Positions 53,674-63,792 of a stretch of 64,000 bases of DNA are shown here, piece by piece (position 1 is the first letter of the stretch; the number at the start of each line of letters is the position of its first letter). Below the pieces are notes generated by a model. That model was not told the origin of the DNA. It ran no database searches and saw only the letters and a program-made list of their open reading frames with translations. A program made the position numbers and the translations under genes. The stretch is from Mucilaginibacter gossypiicola (GTDB lineage Bacteria; Bacteroidota; Bacteroidia; Sphingobacteriales; Sphingobacteriaceae), in contig NZ_FOCL01000003.1 of assembly GCF_900110105.1 (NCBI RefSeq), positions 310,001 to 374,000 on the forward strand. Direction: 5' to 3'.

Positions 53674-54609
53674 ATGAGCAATCCCTTAATTACGCGCTGG
53701 CCAAAGCTTGACTACCATGATCTTAAAGATACTCTTGCAAGCGTCCATATGTGGACTCAAATCATCGGTAAAGTAAGGTTACAGCAAATGCCCTGGATCA
53801 ATCATTCATGGCAGGTAACATTGTATGTAAGCCCCACCGGCCTTACCACAGGGAGCATGCCGTTTGAAGGCGGCATTTTTCAGATCGACCTTGACTTTAT
53901 CAGTCATACATTGAATATCTCTGCCAGTACCGGCGAAAAGCGGTCGTTCGGGCTTGGTACGGGTAGCGTGGCCGCTTTTTACAGTTTGCTCATGGATAAT
54001 CTCCGTTCGGTTAATGCAGATGTAGAAATATATGCTGTGCCTAACGAAGTTGAGCCGGCCATTCCTTTTGCCGAAAACGACACACCCTGTAAGTATAACT
54101 CATCCGCCATGCATGATTACTGGCAGGCACTGGTCAGGATCCACAACGTCTTCACCGAATTCAGGGCAGGATTTCAGGGTAAAAACAGTCCTGTTCATTT
54201 CTTTTGGGGCGGATTTGATCTTGCTGTTACCCGCTTTTCGGGCAGGACTGCACCAAAACATCAGGGCAGCGTTCCTAATATGCCTGCTGTAATAATGCAG
54301 GAAGCCTATTCGCATGAAGTAAGTTCATGCGGTTTCTGGCCTGGCTCAGATGCTTTTCCTCATCCGGTTTTTTATGCCTACTGCTATCCAACTCCTGAAG
54401 AATTTAGTCAACAACAGGTATCGCCTCCCGAAGCATTTTATAGTGCAGAAATGGGGGAATTTTTATTGACTTATGAGGTTATTTCCGGATCATCTGAACC
54501 CGAACATACCCTGCTCCAGTTTTTACAATCTACTTACGATGCTGCCGCTAAAACCGGAAATTGGGATAAAGATCTGCAGTGCGATCTTTCGGCATTAAAA
54601 AATGCGTGA
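53674..54609 (+). CDS. DUF5996 family protein
   Basis: A 311-residue cytoplasmic-looking protein with no signal peptide. Characteristic DUF5996 segments are WPKLDYHDLKDTLASVHMW, GKVRLQQMPWINHSW, HFFWGGFDLAVTRFSGR and SCGFWPG. The function of the family is unknown. It has upstream non-coding DNA of 246 bases and is a single-gene unit. Confidence 0.88.
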   Translation: MSNPLITRWPKLDYHDLKDTLASVHMWTQIIGKVRLQQMPWINHSWQVTLYVSPTGLTTGSMPFEGGIFQIDLDFISHTLNISASTGEKRSFGLGTGSVAAFYSLLMDNLRSVNADVEIYAVPNEVEPAIPFAENDTPCKYNSSAMHDYWQALVRIHNVFTEFRAGFQGKNSPVHFFWGGFDLAVTRFSGRTAPKHQGSVPNMPAVIMQEAYSHEVSSCGFWPGSDAFPHPVFYAYCYPTPEEFSQQQVSPPEAFYSAEMGEFLLTYEVISGSSEPEHTLLQFLQSTYDAAAKTGNWDKDLQCDLSALKNA

Positions 54610-54734
54610 GCAAAGGTGCTCTGTATTATCTGAAAGGTTAAAAAGGTAATGAGGTCTGCACAACGTGGAAACACATTTCCATTTGCTTTTATGTAAATAA
54701 TAAATTAACTTTAATTAGCAATAATTATTTGATT

Positions 54735-54983
54735 ATGAGCCAATTTCCAGACCCAGACGAAACACCTGCCCCAGACGAAGAGGGTGGAAACATCCCTGAT
54801 ATCTGGGATATCAAAACATCAGGCAAGGGCCGTGTGGGCCGGGCAGATACCAACCTTGATGAGGCCATGCCAGATGCCACAGACAGCGAACCTTACCTGG
54901 AAGGAGATTCTGATACCCCTGGTTTATGGAACAGTGATGATCTTTCTTCATATGAGCAAGGAGACTACCTTGAAACCGAGTAG
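54735..54983 (+). CDS. Small acidic protein of unknown function
   Basis: An 82-residue protein beginning MSQFPDPDETPAPDEE and ending QGDYLETE. It is strongly acidic, with no signal peptide or domain. An upstream TTG in frame (54729) could extend it by two residues. It ends on the base before the 3' end of the converging membrane-protein gene. Disorder-like composition suggests a flexible partner-binding protein, but no function is implied. Confidence 0.55.
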   Translation: MSQFPDPDETPAPDEEGGNIPDIWDIKTSGKGRVGRADTNLDEAMPDATDSEPYLEGDSDTPGLWNSDDLSSYEQGDYLETE

Positions 54984-55538
54984 TCAGGAGGCTACGGTTG
55001 CAATAGCAAATGCGACGCCCATGACTATGGGCGAAAAAAATATTGCCCTTAAACAAAGCACATAAATGTTCCACCTGTAGTTATTTTTCCTTGTGTTTTG
55101 CTCAATCCGGTCCTGATAATTGATGATTTCCACTTTGTAGAATCTTAAAATCCGTTCGTTATCGGTAATATCTTTATGAAAAAATGCGTTATCGAAGTAT
55201 ACCTTAGGTTCGGTACCGGGCAACAGGTATTCGCTTGGTGTTAAACCCTGCAGCACAAACATCAGCCCTACTATTAAAAAGTAAAATATCCCTACAATGG
55301 CTGTAAACAACAAACTATCCATGTGGGGCACATCCTTCCACTTCCCTATAGCATAAGCCACAAGACCGATCAAAATACCGGAAACCAGTGTAAGCAACCC
55401 GTTTGATCGCTCATAAATTCCCTTTGCAGTTTCTATGGTGTAGTTATATGATTTTTCGGCCTGCTCAAATATAAACTTAGCATCATCCAGGGTTAACCTG
55501 CCAAGCCATTCCTTTTTTTCCTGCCAGAAGTTTTCCAT
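54984..55538 (-). CDS. Three-helix membrane protein of unknown function
   Basis: A 184-residue protein. A charged N-terminal helix (LDDAKFIFEQAEKSYNYTI) precedes the membrane segments LTLVSGILIGLVAYAIG, LLFTAIVGIFYFLIVGLMFVL and a C-terminal LRAIFFSPIVMGVAFAIA, with a soluble stretch of about 60 residues between the second and third. The AKGIYERSNGLLTLVSGI turn recalls SLATT-like or Pycsar-type membrane effectors, but I cannot support this. No cyclase or nuclease gene is adjacent. It abuts the acidic-protein gene tail-to-tail. Confidence 0.65.
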   Translation of the reverse strand: MENFWQEKKEWLGRLTLDDAKFIFEQAEKSYNYTIETAKGIYERSNGLLTLVSGILIGLVAYAIGKWKDVPHMDSLLFTAIVGIFYFLIVGLMFVLQGLTPSEYLLPGTEPKVYFDNAFFHKDITDNERILRFYKVEIINYQDRIEQNTRKNNYRWNIYVLCLRAIFFSPIVMGVAFAIATVAS

Positions 55539-55631
55539 ACGTTTACTTTTAACCTAATTTAAACGTAATGAAGCTTAATTCCTACTAAACTAATCAAATA
55601 CAGACTTTTTACCTATCGACACATCAAAAAC

Positions 55632-55668
55632 AAAGCCCCGTTTACTTTTTCAGTAACGGGGCTTTTAT
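55632..55668. terminator. Terminator after the lipoprotein gene (minus strand)
   Basis: AAAGCCCCGTT (55632-55642) pairs with AACGGGGCTTT (55655-55665), flanked by A- and T-runs on both sides. It ends the lipoprotein gene at 55686. Confidence 0.85.
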
Positions 55669-55685
55669 TATAACGTTTTATTATT

Positions 55686-56249
55686 TTAATTAACGTTGAA
55701 GGTATAAGGCAGGTTAGTAAATGTCCCACCTAAAATCTGAGATGTTTCTATCGACGAAATAGTTCCGTCATCATTGTAGTTAACTTTTTTAGCGGTCAGA
55801 GAATATGTACCTGTTATCACATTTTTTGTTGGATCAATAGATGTAATAATAATAGAACCTGATCCGGGTTCAACTGTACCAACCTGCGCATAAGATGTAC
55901 CATCTGTAGACGTATAATATGCCATTTTTACCCTGGCAGTTGTATCAACCCGGTATGTGCTTAATGGGAAACTATTTACGTTGGTAGCTGATGCAGCATC
56001 ACTTAAAGTAACTGTCCATTTAACTCTTTTTAAATCAATGGTACCAACAACATCAAATGATTTTGTTTTAGTGGCAGCATCATAAGTTATTGTAGCAGTA
56101 ACATCATCTGGTATCCATGATGTACCGTTTATAGTAGCAGCAAGTATTTGGTCGGAAGTGGTAGAAGCAGAAGTAACAACGTCCTTTTTACAGCCCTGAA
56201 ATATTATAGCTGATAAAACGAACAGCATTAATAGTTGGATTTTCCTCAT
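55686..56249 (-). CDS. DUF6252-like lipoprotein
   Basis: A 187-residue lipoprotein (lipobox IIFQGCKKD, Cys near residue 20). The mature part includes LAATINGTSWIPDDVTATIT, then repeated strands and ENDING-like GTFTNLPYTFNVN at the C-terminus. The ATINGTSW opening is typical of the DUF6252 family of Bacteroidota lipoproteins, whose function is unknown. Single-gene unit. Confidence 0.8.
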   Translation of the reverse strand: MRKIQLLMLFVLSAIIFQGCKKDVVTSASTTSDQILAATINGTSWIPDDVTATITYDAATKTKSFDVVGTIDLKRVKWTVTLSDAASATNVNSFPLSTYRVDTTARVKMAYYTSTDGTSYAQVGTVEPGSGSIIITSIDPTKNVITGTYSLTAKKVNYNDDGTISSIETSQILGGTFTNLPYTFNVN

Positions 56250-56413
56250 ATATAAATTTTATGCAAATAACGATGTTTAAGAAGTAATAATCACAACGGA
56301 AGTTACTTTTTTCACATATTTTAACATTCGCCCATGCAGCGACTTTTAATAGTTAAGCCCCAATTATAATACAAATCATTTTATTTAACCATATTAGGCC
56401 GAAATTTTTAAAC

Positions 56414-56695
56414 ATGATCAACGTAAACGAATATTTTGAAGGTGCCGTTAAATCACTGGCATACACTACCCCTCAGGGCCGTTCAACCATTGGCGTCATT
56501 GAACCCGGCGAATACGAATTTGGAACATCAAGCCACGAAACCATGACTGTTATTGAAGGCAGCCTTGAAGCATTATTACCTGGCCAGGACAAATGGCAAA
56601 CATTTACCGGCGGGCAAACATTTGAAATTGAAGCAAATACATCATTCAAAGTAAAAACAGAAGTACAAAGTTCATATTTGTGTACTTATAGGTAG
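56414..56695 (+). CDS. ppnP: Pyrimidine/purine nucleoside phosphorylase
   Basis: A 93-residue cupin-fold protein of normal length for PpnP (YaiE, DUF1255). Features are NVNEYFEGAVKSLAY, the GVIEPGEYEFGTSSHETM core and VIEGSLEALLPG. The enzyme splits nucleosides with phosphate to give free base and ribose-1-phosphate. It starts 164 bases from the divergent lipoprotein gene, and no operon partner follows. Confidence 0.93.
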   Translation: MINVNEYFEGAVKSLAYTTPQGRSTIGVIEPGEYEFGTSSHETMTVIEGSLEALLPGQDKWQTFTGGQTFEIEANTSFKVKTEVQSSYLCTYR

Positions 56696-57403
56696 AATCT
56701 CTTACTTCACCTGTCATTGCGCGGTACGAAGCAATCCCAAACTATACTGAACGACTCTGCTCGTCGGGGATTGCTTCGCACCTTACAGCAATTACTTGAT
56801 GGATAGAATTTAAACTTTATCAGCCACCAAATCCCCAATATATATATATCATGGCGTTGCCTCCGGCCCGGGCTATCCGCTCATACGCCTGCAGGCATTA
56901 CGCTCCCGGCCGGTATCCGCTATTATCCCTAACGCTTTTTCTGAACCTTGATTCATAGGATTAACTGATTCTCCTGATTGACTTATTTACTTCTCCCTTT
57001 TCACGTTCATACTATCAAAGTTAATCTCATAAACCACGTATACTACAATCAGCACACACAATCCACGAACTATCAACATATCAACCAACCTCCCAAATCC
57101 TACTAATCATATAGAAAAACACCACAAAATTTAATTTGGTTATAGCTAAAAAGTCAGCTTTAATAAATGTATTGCACAAGTTTGGTATAACTTTATATTG
57201 ATTCTAAATAATTTTTTTCGTACTTTCATTTTGTACATCATAATATTTATCTTCTTTTGTTGAGATAATGTTAAATAATTATGATTTAAATAATTGTTTT
57301 TTTAGAAATCTTTAAAAATTACCGTAAATTTTATAATTTATTCGAGTTTTGGTAACTTCGTGGTTACACCCCTTATAAAATTGTAAACGGTTTAATTTAA
57401 ACA
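56696..57403. other. 708-base intergenic region before gltB
   Basis: It contains the palindromic repeat at 56723-56782 and a GC-rich remnant (about 56860-56940) that may be a decayed intergenic repeat. The last 250 bases are AT-rich and hold the probable gltB promoter: TAAAATTG at 57376-57383, 20 bases ahead of the start, and an inverted GTAAC/GTTAC near 57350-57366. No gene is supported. Confidence 0.5.
56723..56782. repeat. Palindromic intergenic repeat
   Basis: GGTACGAAGCAATCCC (56723-56738) and the reverse complement of GGGATTGCTTCGCACC (56767-56782) match at 15 of 16 positions. The pattern of an intergenic palindrome with GAAGCAATCCC arms is common in Bacteroidota genomes. Confidence 0.7.
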
Positions 57404-60400
57404 ATGGATCAAACTGATAGCCACCAGGGTCTTTACAGACCGGAATTTGAACACGATTCGTGCGGAACGGGATTTATAGCCAATATAAACGGTCATAAAA
57501 CCAACGAAATCATCGATAACGCGTTGACCATGCTTGAAAACATGGAGCACCGTGGTGCGTGCGGATGCGACCCCGAAAGCGGGGACGGAGCGGGTATATT
57601 GATACAATTGCCCCATGAGTTTTTAATGGAAGAATGCTCAAACCTTGAAATCAGCCTGCCGGAACCCGGTGAGTATGGTGTAGGTATGATTTTCTTGCCC
57701 AAGGATTCGGCCCAGAAGAAGGCCTGCCGTACTATTATTAATAATGCAATTGAAAAATTAGGTTTGCATAAACTCGGCGAACGTAAGCTTAGCGTTGATT
57801 CATCAGTTATTGGTGAAACAGCCCGCCAGGCCGAACCTGATGTTGAGCAAATTTATATTGCCCGCCCGCATCATATTACCAATGCCGATGATTTTGAGCG
57901 TAAACTATTTGTGCTCAGAAGGTATATCAACAAAACCATTACCGAAACCGTAGCCGGCGCTTCTGATAATTTTTACTTTACATCATTAAGCTGTAAAACA
58001 ATCATTTATAAAGGACAGCTTACCACTTACCAGCTGCGTAAATACTATTCAGATCTTTCTGATCCGCGTATTGCATCAGGTTTTGCCATGATCCACTCGC
58101 GTTTCTCAACCAATACGTTCCCTTCATGGAAACTGGCTCAGCCATTCCGCTTAATTGCGCATAACGGCGAGATCAATACCCTTACAGGTAACTTAAACTG
58201 GTTTTATGCAGGCTTAAAATCATACGCTTCGTCATACTTTACTGCCGAAGAAATGGAAATGTTGCTGCCGGTGATTGATAACAACCAGTCGGATTCGGCT
58301 TGTTTGGATAATATCATCGAGATCCTGTTACATTCAGGTCGTTCATTACCGCACGTAATGATGATGCTGGTACCCGAAGCATGGGATGGCAACGAAGCCA
58401 TGGATCCGCTTAAAAAAGCATTCTATGAGTTCCACGCTACCTTAATGGAGCCATGGGATGGTCCTGCTGCCATTACCTTTACCGATGGTAAACTGGTAGG
58501 CGCCCTGCTTGACCGTAACGGCTTACGCCCACTACGTTTCGTGATCACTAATGACGGTCGTGTAATAGCTGCTTCTGAAGCAGGTACTTTAACAATCGAC
58601 GAAAGCACTGTTTTACGCAAAGGCCGTTTACAGCCTGGTAAAATGTTATTGATTGATACTGAAAAAGGCCGCATCATCACCGATGAAGAGATCAAGCAAC
58701 AAATTGCATCACAACAGCCATATGGCCGTTGGTTAGAGAACTATAAAATTAACCTGAGCGAGCTTTCAGAACCGCGTTTGGCTTTCGCCAACCTGTCTGA
58801 AGCTTCGGTATACCGTTACCAACAGGTATTTGGTTACAGCCGTGAAGATATCGACACCATCATTAAACCGATGGCATTAGATGGCAAAGAGCCTGTAGGT
58901 TCAATGGGAACCGATGTGCCTTTGGCTATCCTTTCGGATAAACCACAGCACCTGTCAAGCTATTTCAAACAATTCTTTGCACAGGTAACCAACCCACCTA
59001 TCGACCCGATCCGTGAGCGTTTGGTGATGAGCCTTGCTACCTTTATCGGTAACAATGGCAACCTGTTGGATGAAGATAAAATGCATTGTCATTGCGTGGT
59101 ATTGAAACACCCGATATTGAAAAACCACCAGTTAGAAAAACTGCGCAGTATCGATACCGGTCTGTTCCACGCTAAAACACTACAAACATATTTTAAGGCT
59201 GATGGCCTGCCAGGTTCACTGGAAAAAGGTATCGCCCGCCTTTGCCGCTACGCCGAAGATGCTGTTGATGACGGCTTTGAGGTATTGATCCTTTCAGATC
59301 GTGCGGTTGATTCGGAGCATGCCCCTATCCCTACCCTGCTGGCTGTATCTGCAGTACACCACCATTTGATCCGCAAAGGTCGCCGTGGTGCTGTAGGCCT
59401 GGTTGTTGAAACCGGCGATGCCTGGGAAGTTCACCATTTTGCCTGTTTACTGGCTTTCGGTGCTACTGCTATCAACCCGTACCTGGCGCTTTCAACCATT
59501 GAAACGCTTAAGGACAATGGCAGCCTTGAAACCAGCTACGATATCAAAAAACTGCGCAATAACTACGTTAAATCTATTAACGATGGCTTGTTGAAGATCT
59601 TCTCAAAAATGGGTATCTCAACGTTGCAATCATACCATGGAGCACAGGTATTTGAGATCCTTGGTTTGAACAAGTCAGTTGTTGATAAATACTTCCATGG
59701 CGCAGTTACCCGTATAGGTGGTTTAGGCCTTGACGAAATTGCCCGCGAAGCACTTTGCAAACACAAAATGGGTTTTGAGGCTAAAGGCGCTGATAACCTG
59801 TTACCAGAGGGTGGTATTTACCAATGGAAACGCCGCGGCGAAGCCCACTTGTTTAATCCTACTACCGTTCACCTGTTGCAGCACGCTACACGCAGCAACA
59901 GCTACGAAGTGTATAAAAACTACGCTAAGGTAGTTAACGAACAAACTGAAAAACACTTCACCATTCGTGGCCTGCTTGATTTTGCGCACCACCGCGAGTC
60001 AATCACCATTGATGAGGTTGAACCGGCGGAAAGCATCATGAAGCGTTTTGCTACGGGTGCGATGTCATTCGGCTCTATCTCGCACGAGGCACACAGTACC
60101 ATGGCCATTGCCATGAACCGTATTGGTGGTAAAAGCAATACCGGCGAAGGTGGCGAGGACGAAATGCGTTATGACAAGCTGCCAAACGGCGACTCGTTAC
60201 GTTCAGCTATTAAACAGGTAGCATCAGGCCGTTTTGGGGTAACGTCAAACTACCTTACCAACGCCGACGAGTTACAGATAAAAATGGCACAGGGCGCAAA
60301 ACCAGGTGAAGGCGGTCAGCTGCCGGGCCACAAGGTTGACGACTGGATCGCTAAAACCCGTCACTCTACTCCGGGTGTAGGTTTGATCTCACCTCCGCCG

Positions 60401-61921
60401 CACCACGATATTTACTCTATCGAAGATTTGGCACAGCTTATCTTCGACCTTAAAAATGCTAACCGCGCTGCCCGTATCAACGTTAAATTGGTATCAAAAG
60501 CAGGCGTAGGTACAATTGCAGCCGGTGTTGCCAAAGCACACGCCGATGTAATCCTGATTGCCGGTTATGATGGTGGTACAGGTGCATCGCCAATAAGCTC
60601 TATCAAACATGCTGGTTTGCCATGGGAGCTTGGTTTAACCGAGGCTCACCAAACACTGGTACGTAACAAACTGCGCAGCCGTGTGGTATTGCAAACAGAT
60701 GGTCAGCTAAAAACTGGTCGCGATTTGGCTATCGCAGCCCTGATGGGTGCCGAAGAGTGGGGTGTAGCTACTGCTGCCCTTGTTGCAGGCGGCTGTATCA
60801 TGATGCGTAAATGCCACTTAAACACCTGCCCTGTAGGTGTAGCCACACAGGATCCAGAATTACGTAAACTATTCTCGGGCAAACCTGAGCACATCGTTAA
60901 CCTGTTCCGCTTTATGGCTGAAGAGTTACGTGAGATCATGGCCGAGCTTGGTTTCCGCACCATTCATGAAATGGTTGGCCGCGTACAATTCCTGAAAGTA
61001 AAAGATAACCTGCAAAGCTGGAAAGCTAAAAAGATCGATCTTAGCGGCATCCTGCACCCGGTTACCAACACCAAAGGCATGACCTTGTACAACAGCGAAT
61101 CACAGGATCATGGCATGGCCAATATCCTTGACTGGAAACTATGGGAAGCTGCTAAGCCTGCTATTGAAGATAAAACCCCGGTATTTGCTTCGTTTGATGT
61201 GATCAACGTTGACCGTACTATCGGTACCTTGTTATCTAACGAGATCTCTAAAGTGTATGGTTCGGCTGGTTTGCCAGACAATACCGTTAACTTCAAATTT
61301 AAAGGTTCGGCTGGTCAAAGCTTTGCTGCATTCACCACAAAAGGTGTTTCTTTCGAGCTGGAAGGCGAAGCTAATGACTACGTAGGTAAAGGCCTTTCGG
61401 GCGCTCAGATAGCCGTTTATCCGGCAGCTAACGCAACATTTGTACCTGAAGATAACATCATCATCGGTAACGTAGCTCTTTATGGCGCTACATCGGGCGA
61501 GTTGTTTGTAGGCGGTATGGCCGGCGAACGTTTCGCAGTGCGTAACTCAGGTGCCACTACAGTTGTTGAAGGTATCGGCGATCACGGTTGTGAGTACATG
61601 ACCGGCGGCCGTGCACTTATCCTTGGTAATACAGGCCGCAACTTTGCAGCCGGTATGAGCGGCGGTATAGCATGGGTTTATAATCCTGAAGGTACTTTTG
61701 CAGAAAACTGCAATACTGAAATGGTTGACCTTGACCCGCTAAGTGTACAAGACGAAGAGCAGATCCTCACCCTGTTGCGTAAGCATATCACCTTAACAGG
61801 CAGTAAGCTGGCGCAAAAGATACTAAACAACTGGAATGAAGCATCAACCCAGTTTGTGAAAGTATTCCCGAGAGAGTATAAAAAAGTATTAGAGAAATTA
61901 CAATATCAAACCATAGGCTAA
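57404..61921 (+). CDS. gltB: Glutamate synthase, large (alpha) subunit
   Basis: A 1505-residue protein of normal size for GltB. It has a short propeptide before the class II glutaminase nucleophile Cys20 (HDSCGTGF), a central domain, and an FMN-binding synthase domain with GGKSNTGEGGED, KPGEGGQLPG and GYDGGTGASP. The 3Fe-4S cluster cysteines are in CIMMRKCHLNTCPVG, and a C-terminal glycine-rich beta-helix follows. With GltD it makes two glutamates from glutamine and 2-oxoglutarate. Codon choice (many CGT, AAC, GGT) differs from the polysaccharide genes and fits high expression. Confidence 0.98.
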   Translation: MDQTDSHQGLYRPEFEHDSCGTGFIANINGHKTNEIIDNALTMLENMEHRGACGCDPESGDGAGILIQLPHEFLMEECSNLEISLPEPGEYGVGMIFLPKDSAQKKACRTIINNAIEKLGLHKLGERKLSVDSSVIGETARQAEPDVEQIYIARPHHITNADDFERKLFVLRRYINKTITETVAGASDNFYFTSLSCKTIIYKGQLTTYQLRKYYSDLSDPRIASGFAMIHSRFSTNTFPSWKLAQPFRLIAHNGEINTLTGNLNWFYAGLKSYASSYFTAEEMEMLLPVIDNNQSDSACLDNIIEILLHSGRSLPHVMMMLVPEAWDGNEAMDPLKKAFYEFHATLMEPWDGPAAITFTDGKLVGALLDRNGLRPLRFVITNDGRVIAASEAGTLTIDESTVLRKGRLQPGKMLLIDTEKGRIITDEEIKQQIASQQPYGRWLENYKINLSELSEPRLAFANLSEASVYRYQQVFGYSREDIDTIIKPMALDGKEPVGSMGTDVPLAILSDKPQHLSSYFKQFFAQVTNPPIDPIRERLVMSLATFIGNNGNLLDEDKMHCHCVVLKHPILKNHQLEKLRSIDTGLFHAKTLQTYFKADGLPGSLEKGIARLCRYAEDAVDDGFEVLILSDRAVDSEHAPIPTLLAVSAVHHHLIRKGRRGAVGLVVETGDAWEVHHFACLLAFGATAINPYLALSTIETLKDNGSLETSYDIKKLRNNYVKSINDGLLKIFSKMGISTLQSYHGAQVFEILGLNKSVVDKYFHGAVTRIGGLGLDEIAREALCKHKMGFEAKGADNLLPEGGIYQWKRRGEAHLFNPTTVHLLQHATRSNSYEVYKNYAKVVNEQTEKHFTIRGLLDFAHHRESITIDEVEPAESIMKRFATGAMSFGSISHEAHSTMAIAMNRIGGKSNTGEGGEDEMRYDKLPNGDSLRSAIKQVASGRFGVTSNYLTNADELQIKMAQGAKPGEGGQLPGHKVDDWIAKTRHSTPGVGLISPPPHHDIYSIEDLAQLIFDLKNANRAARINVKLVSKAGVGTIAAGVAKAHADVILIAGYDGGTGASPISSIKHAGLPWELGLTEAHQTLVRNKLRSRVVLQTDGQLKTGRDLAIAALMGAEEWGVATAALVAGGCIMMRKCHLNTCPVGVATQDPELRKLFSGKPEHIVNLFRFMAEELREIMAELGFRTIHEMVGRVQFLKVKDNLQSWKAKKIDLSGILHPVTNTKGMTLYNSESQDHGMANILDWKLWEAAKPAIEDKTPVFASFDVINVDRTIGTLLSNEISKVYGSAGLPDNTVNFKFKGSAGQSFAAFTTKGVSFELEGEANDYVGKGLSGAQIAVYPAANATFVPEDNIIIGNVALYGATSGELFVGGMAGERFAVRNSGATTVVEGIGDHGCEYMTGGRALILGNTGRNFAAGMSGGIAWVYNPEGTFAENCNTEMVDLDPLSVQDEEQILTLLRKHITLTGSKLAQKILNNWNEASTQFVKVFPREYKKVLEKLQYQTIG

Positions 61922-61924
61922 GAA

Positions 61925-63403
61925 ATGGGAAAACCTACAGGATTTCAGGAGTTTAATCGCGAACTGCCATCAAAAGTTCCGGCTGCTGAACGCGTTAAGA
62001 ACTATAACGAATTTGTGAATTTATACCCCGAAGAGAAGCTTAACCAGCAATCTGCAAGGTGTATGAATTGCGGTATCCCTTTCTGCCATTCGGGATGCCC
62101 CCTTGGTAACATCATCCCTGAGTTTAACGATGCCGTGTATCGTAAAAACTGGGAAGAAGCTTACCATATATTATCATCAACCAATAACTTCCCTGAGTTT
62201 ACAGGCCGTATCTGCCCTGCCCCATGCGAATCTGCATGTGTGTTAGGCATCAACAAGCCGCCTGTTGCTATCGAGGAAATTGAGCGCCATATCATCGAGA
62301 TAGCTTACGAGAAAAACCTCGTAAAACCTACTGCTCCACTTGTTAAAACAGGCAAAAAAGTAGCTGTTGTAGGTTCGGGCCCGGCAGGCTTAGCCGCCGC
62401 AGCCCAACTGGTAAAAGTTGGCCACACCGTTACCGTTTACGAACGTGATGACCGTGCAGGTGGTTTATTACGCTACGGCATCCCTGACTTTAAATTAGAG
62501 AAATGGGTTGTTGAGCGTCGTGTAGAAGTAATGGAAAAAGACGGCGTTGTATTTAAATACAACAGCGAAGTTGGTGTAAACGTAGCTGCCGACGAATTGG
62601 TACGCAACAACGATGCCGTAATTTTGGCCGGTGGTTCAACCATCCCGCGTAATCTTAACATCCCGGGCCGCGAGTTAAAAGGCATCCATTTTGCAATGGA
62701 CTTCCTGAAACAGCAAAACAAACGTGTTAGCAATATTGAAGTTACTGCCGAAGAGATCATAGCTACCGGTAAAGACGTAGTTGTAATTGGCGGTGGTGAC
62801 ACCGGATCGGACTGTGTGGGTACTTCAAACCGCCAGGGCGCAGCATCTATCAAACAATTTGAGGTGATGTTCCAGCCGCCGACTCAGCGTACACAGCACA
62901 TGCCTTGGCCTACTTATCCAATGGTACTGAAAACCACCAGCTCACACGAAGAAGGCGCCGACCGTTTCTGGGGCGTTAATACTTTAGAGTTTTTAGGTGA
63001 TGAAGAAGGCAACCTGCGCGCACTGAAAGTAGTTGACGTTGAATGGGAACAGGACTTTATGGGCCGCCCTGTAAAATTCCATGTGGTTGAAGGTTCGGAA
63101 CGTGAAATTCCTTGCCAGCGTGTATTCCTGGCTATGGGCTTTTTACACCCGCAGCATGATACCTTCATCAGCCAGCTTGGTGTTGATATCGACGAGCGTA
63201 AAAACGTTAAAGCCAAAGAAGGTGTTTACCGCACCAACGTAAGCAAAGTATTTACAGCAGGCGATATGCGCCGCGGACAGTCACTGGTAGTTTGGGCTAT
63301 ATCTGAAGGCCGCGAGGCTGCCCGCAAGGTTGACGAATTTTTAATGGGCCACTCTCTGCTGGAAAGCAAAGACGCCGTTAACCAGTTCGACCAGGTATTT
63401 TAA
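61925..63403 (+). CDS. gltD: Glutamate synthase, small (beta) subunit
   Basis: A 492-residue protein of normal length. N-terminal 4Fe-4S cysteines are in [16 protein letters not shown] and [12 protein letters not shown], the FAD motif is [15 protein letters not shown], and the NAD(P)H motif is [12 protein letters not shown]. It delivers electrons from NAD(P)H to GltB. It starts 3 bases after the gltB stop, so the two are translated from one transcript. Confidence 0.98.
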   Translation: MGKPTGFQEFNRELPSKVPAAERVKNYNEFVNLYPEEKLNQQSARCMNCGIPFCHSGCPLGNIIPEFNDAVYRKNWEEAYHILSSTNNFPEFTGRICPAPCESACVLGINKPPVAIEEIERHIIEIAYEKNLVKPTAPLVKTGKKVAVVGSGPAGLAAAAQLVKVGHTVTVYERDDRAGGLLRYGIPDFKLEKWVVERRVEVMEKDGVVFKYNSEVGVNVAADELVRNNDAVILAGGSTIPRNLNIPGRELKGIHFAMDFLKQQNKRVSNIEVTAEEIIATGKDVVVIGGGDTGSDCVGTSNRQGAASIKQFEVMFQPPTQRTQHMPWPTYPMVLKTTSSHEEGADRFWGVNTLEFLGDEEGNLRALKVVDVEWEQDFMGRPVKFHVVEGSEREIPCQRVFLAMGFLHPQHDTFISQLGVDIDERKNVKAKEGVYRTNVSKVFTAGDMRRGQSLVVWAISEGREAARKVDEFLMGHSLLESKDAVNQFDQVF

Positions 63404-63473
63404 TTTAGTGACCAGAGGTTGGAGATTAGATACTTCTTTAGCAGATATCTCCTTATCATATTGTTTTAATTAT

Positions 63474-63506
63474 AAAGCCGGGCCTTTGCCCGGCTTTGTT
63501 GTTTTA
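63474..63506 (+). terminator. Terminator of gltB-gltD
   Basis: AAAGCCGGGC (63474-63483) pairs with GCCCGGCTTT (63488-63497), with a 4-base loop and a T-rich tail. Confidence 0.9.
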
Positions 63507-63599
63507 TTCTTAAACGACGCTTAACAGCATTAGCTATTGTAGTAATCCACAATGTTTAAATCTGGTAGGCTCCGAAGATGAAATGACAAAAGAGGGCCT

Positions 63600-63670
63600 G
63601 TCAGTCTGAGCCTGTCGAAGACTCGCGCGTAGAGGCCTTGCCCACCGTGCTTCGACAAGCTCAGCATGAC
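63600..63670. repeat. REP-like palindrome
   Basis: GTCAGTCTGAGCCTGTCGAAG (positions 63600-63620) and its inverted partner at 63650-63670 (CTTCGACAAGCTCAGCATGA followed by C) match at 18 of 21 positions. GTCGAAG-type palindromes with CTGAGC arms are widespread intergenic repeats in bacteria, including Bacteroidota. Confidence 0.7.
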
Positions 63671-63792
63671 CCGATTTTAATTTTGCCATGTTGAGGAACG
63701 AAGCATCTTCTTCGCACTGTACAGCGGCTTTGCGATTCGCTCTTACAGCAACAACGTTTTTCCGCTTTAGATAGCTTAAAATTACTGCCGAA

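Larger units (their letters stand above)
63404..63792. other. 389-base intergenic region right of gltD
   Basis: It contains the gltD terminator and one strong palindromic repeat (63600-63670), followed by a second repeat-like patch (about 63690-63755, GAACGAAGCATCTTCTTCGCAC). No gene is supported. Confidence 0.55.

Noticed and set aside
54984..55538. Defence-system effector (SLATT or Pycsar type)
   Set aside because: Weak resemblance only, and no cyclase, kinase or nuclease partner nearby; left as unknown membrane protein.
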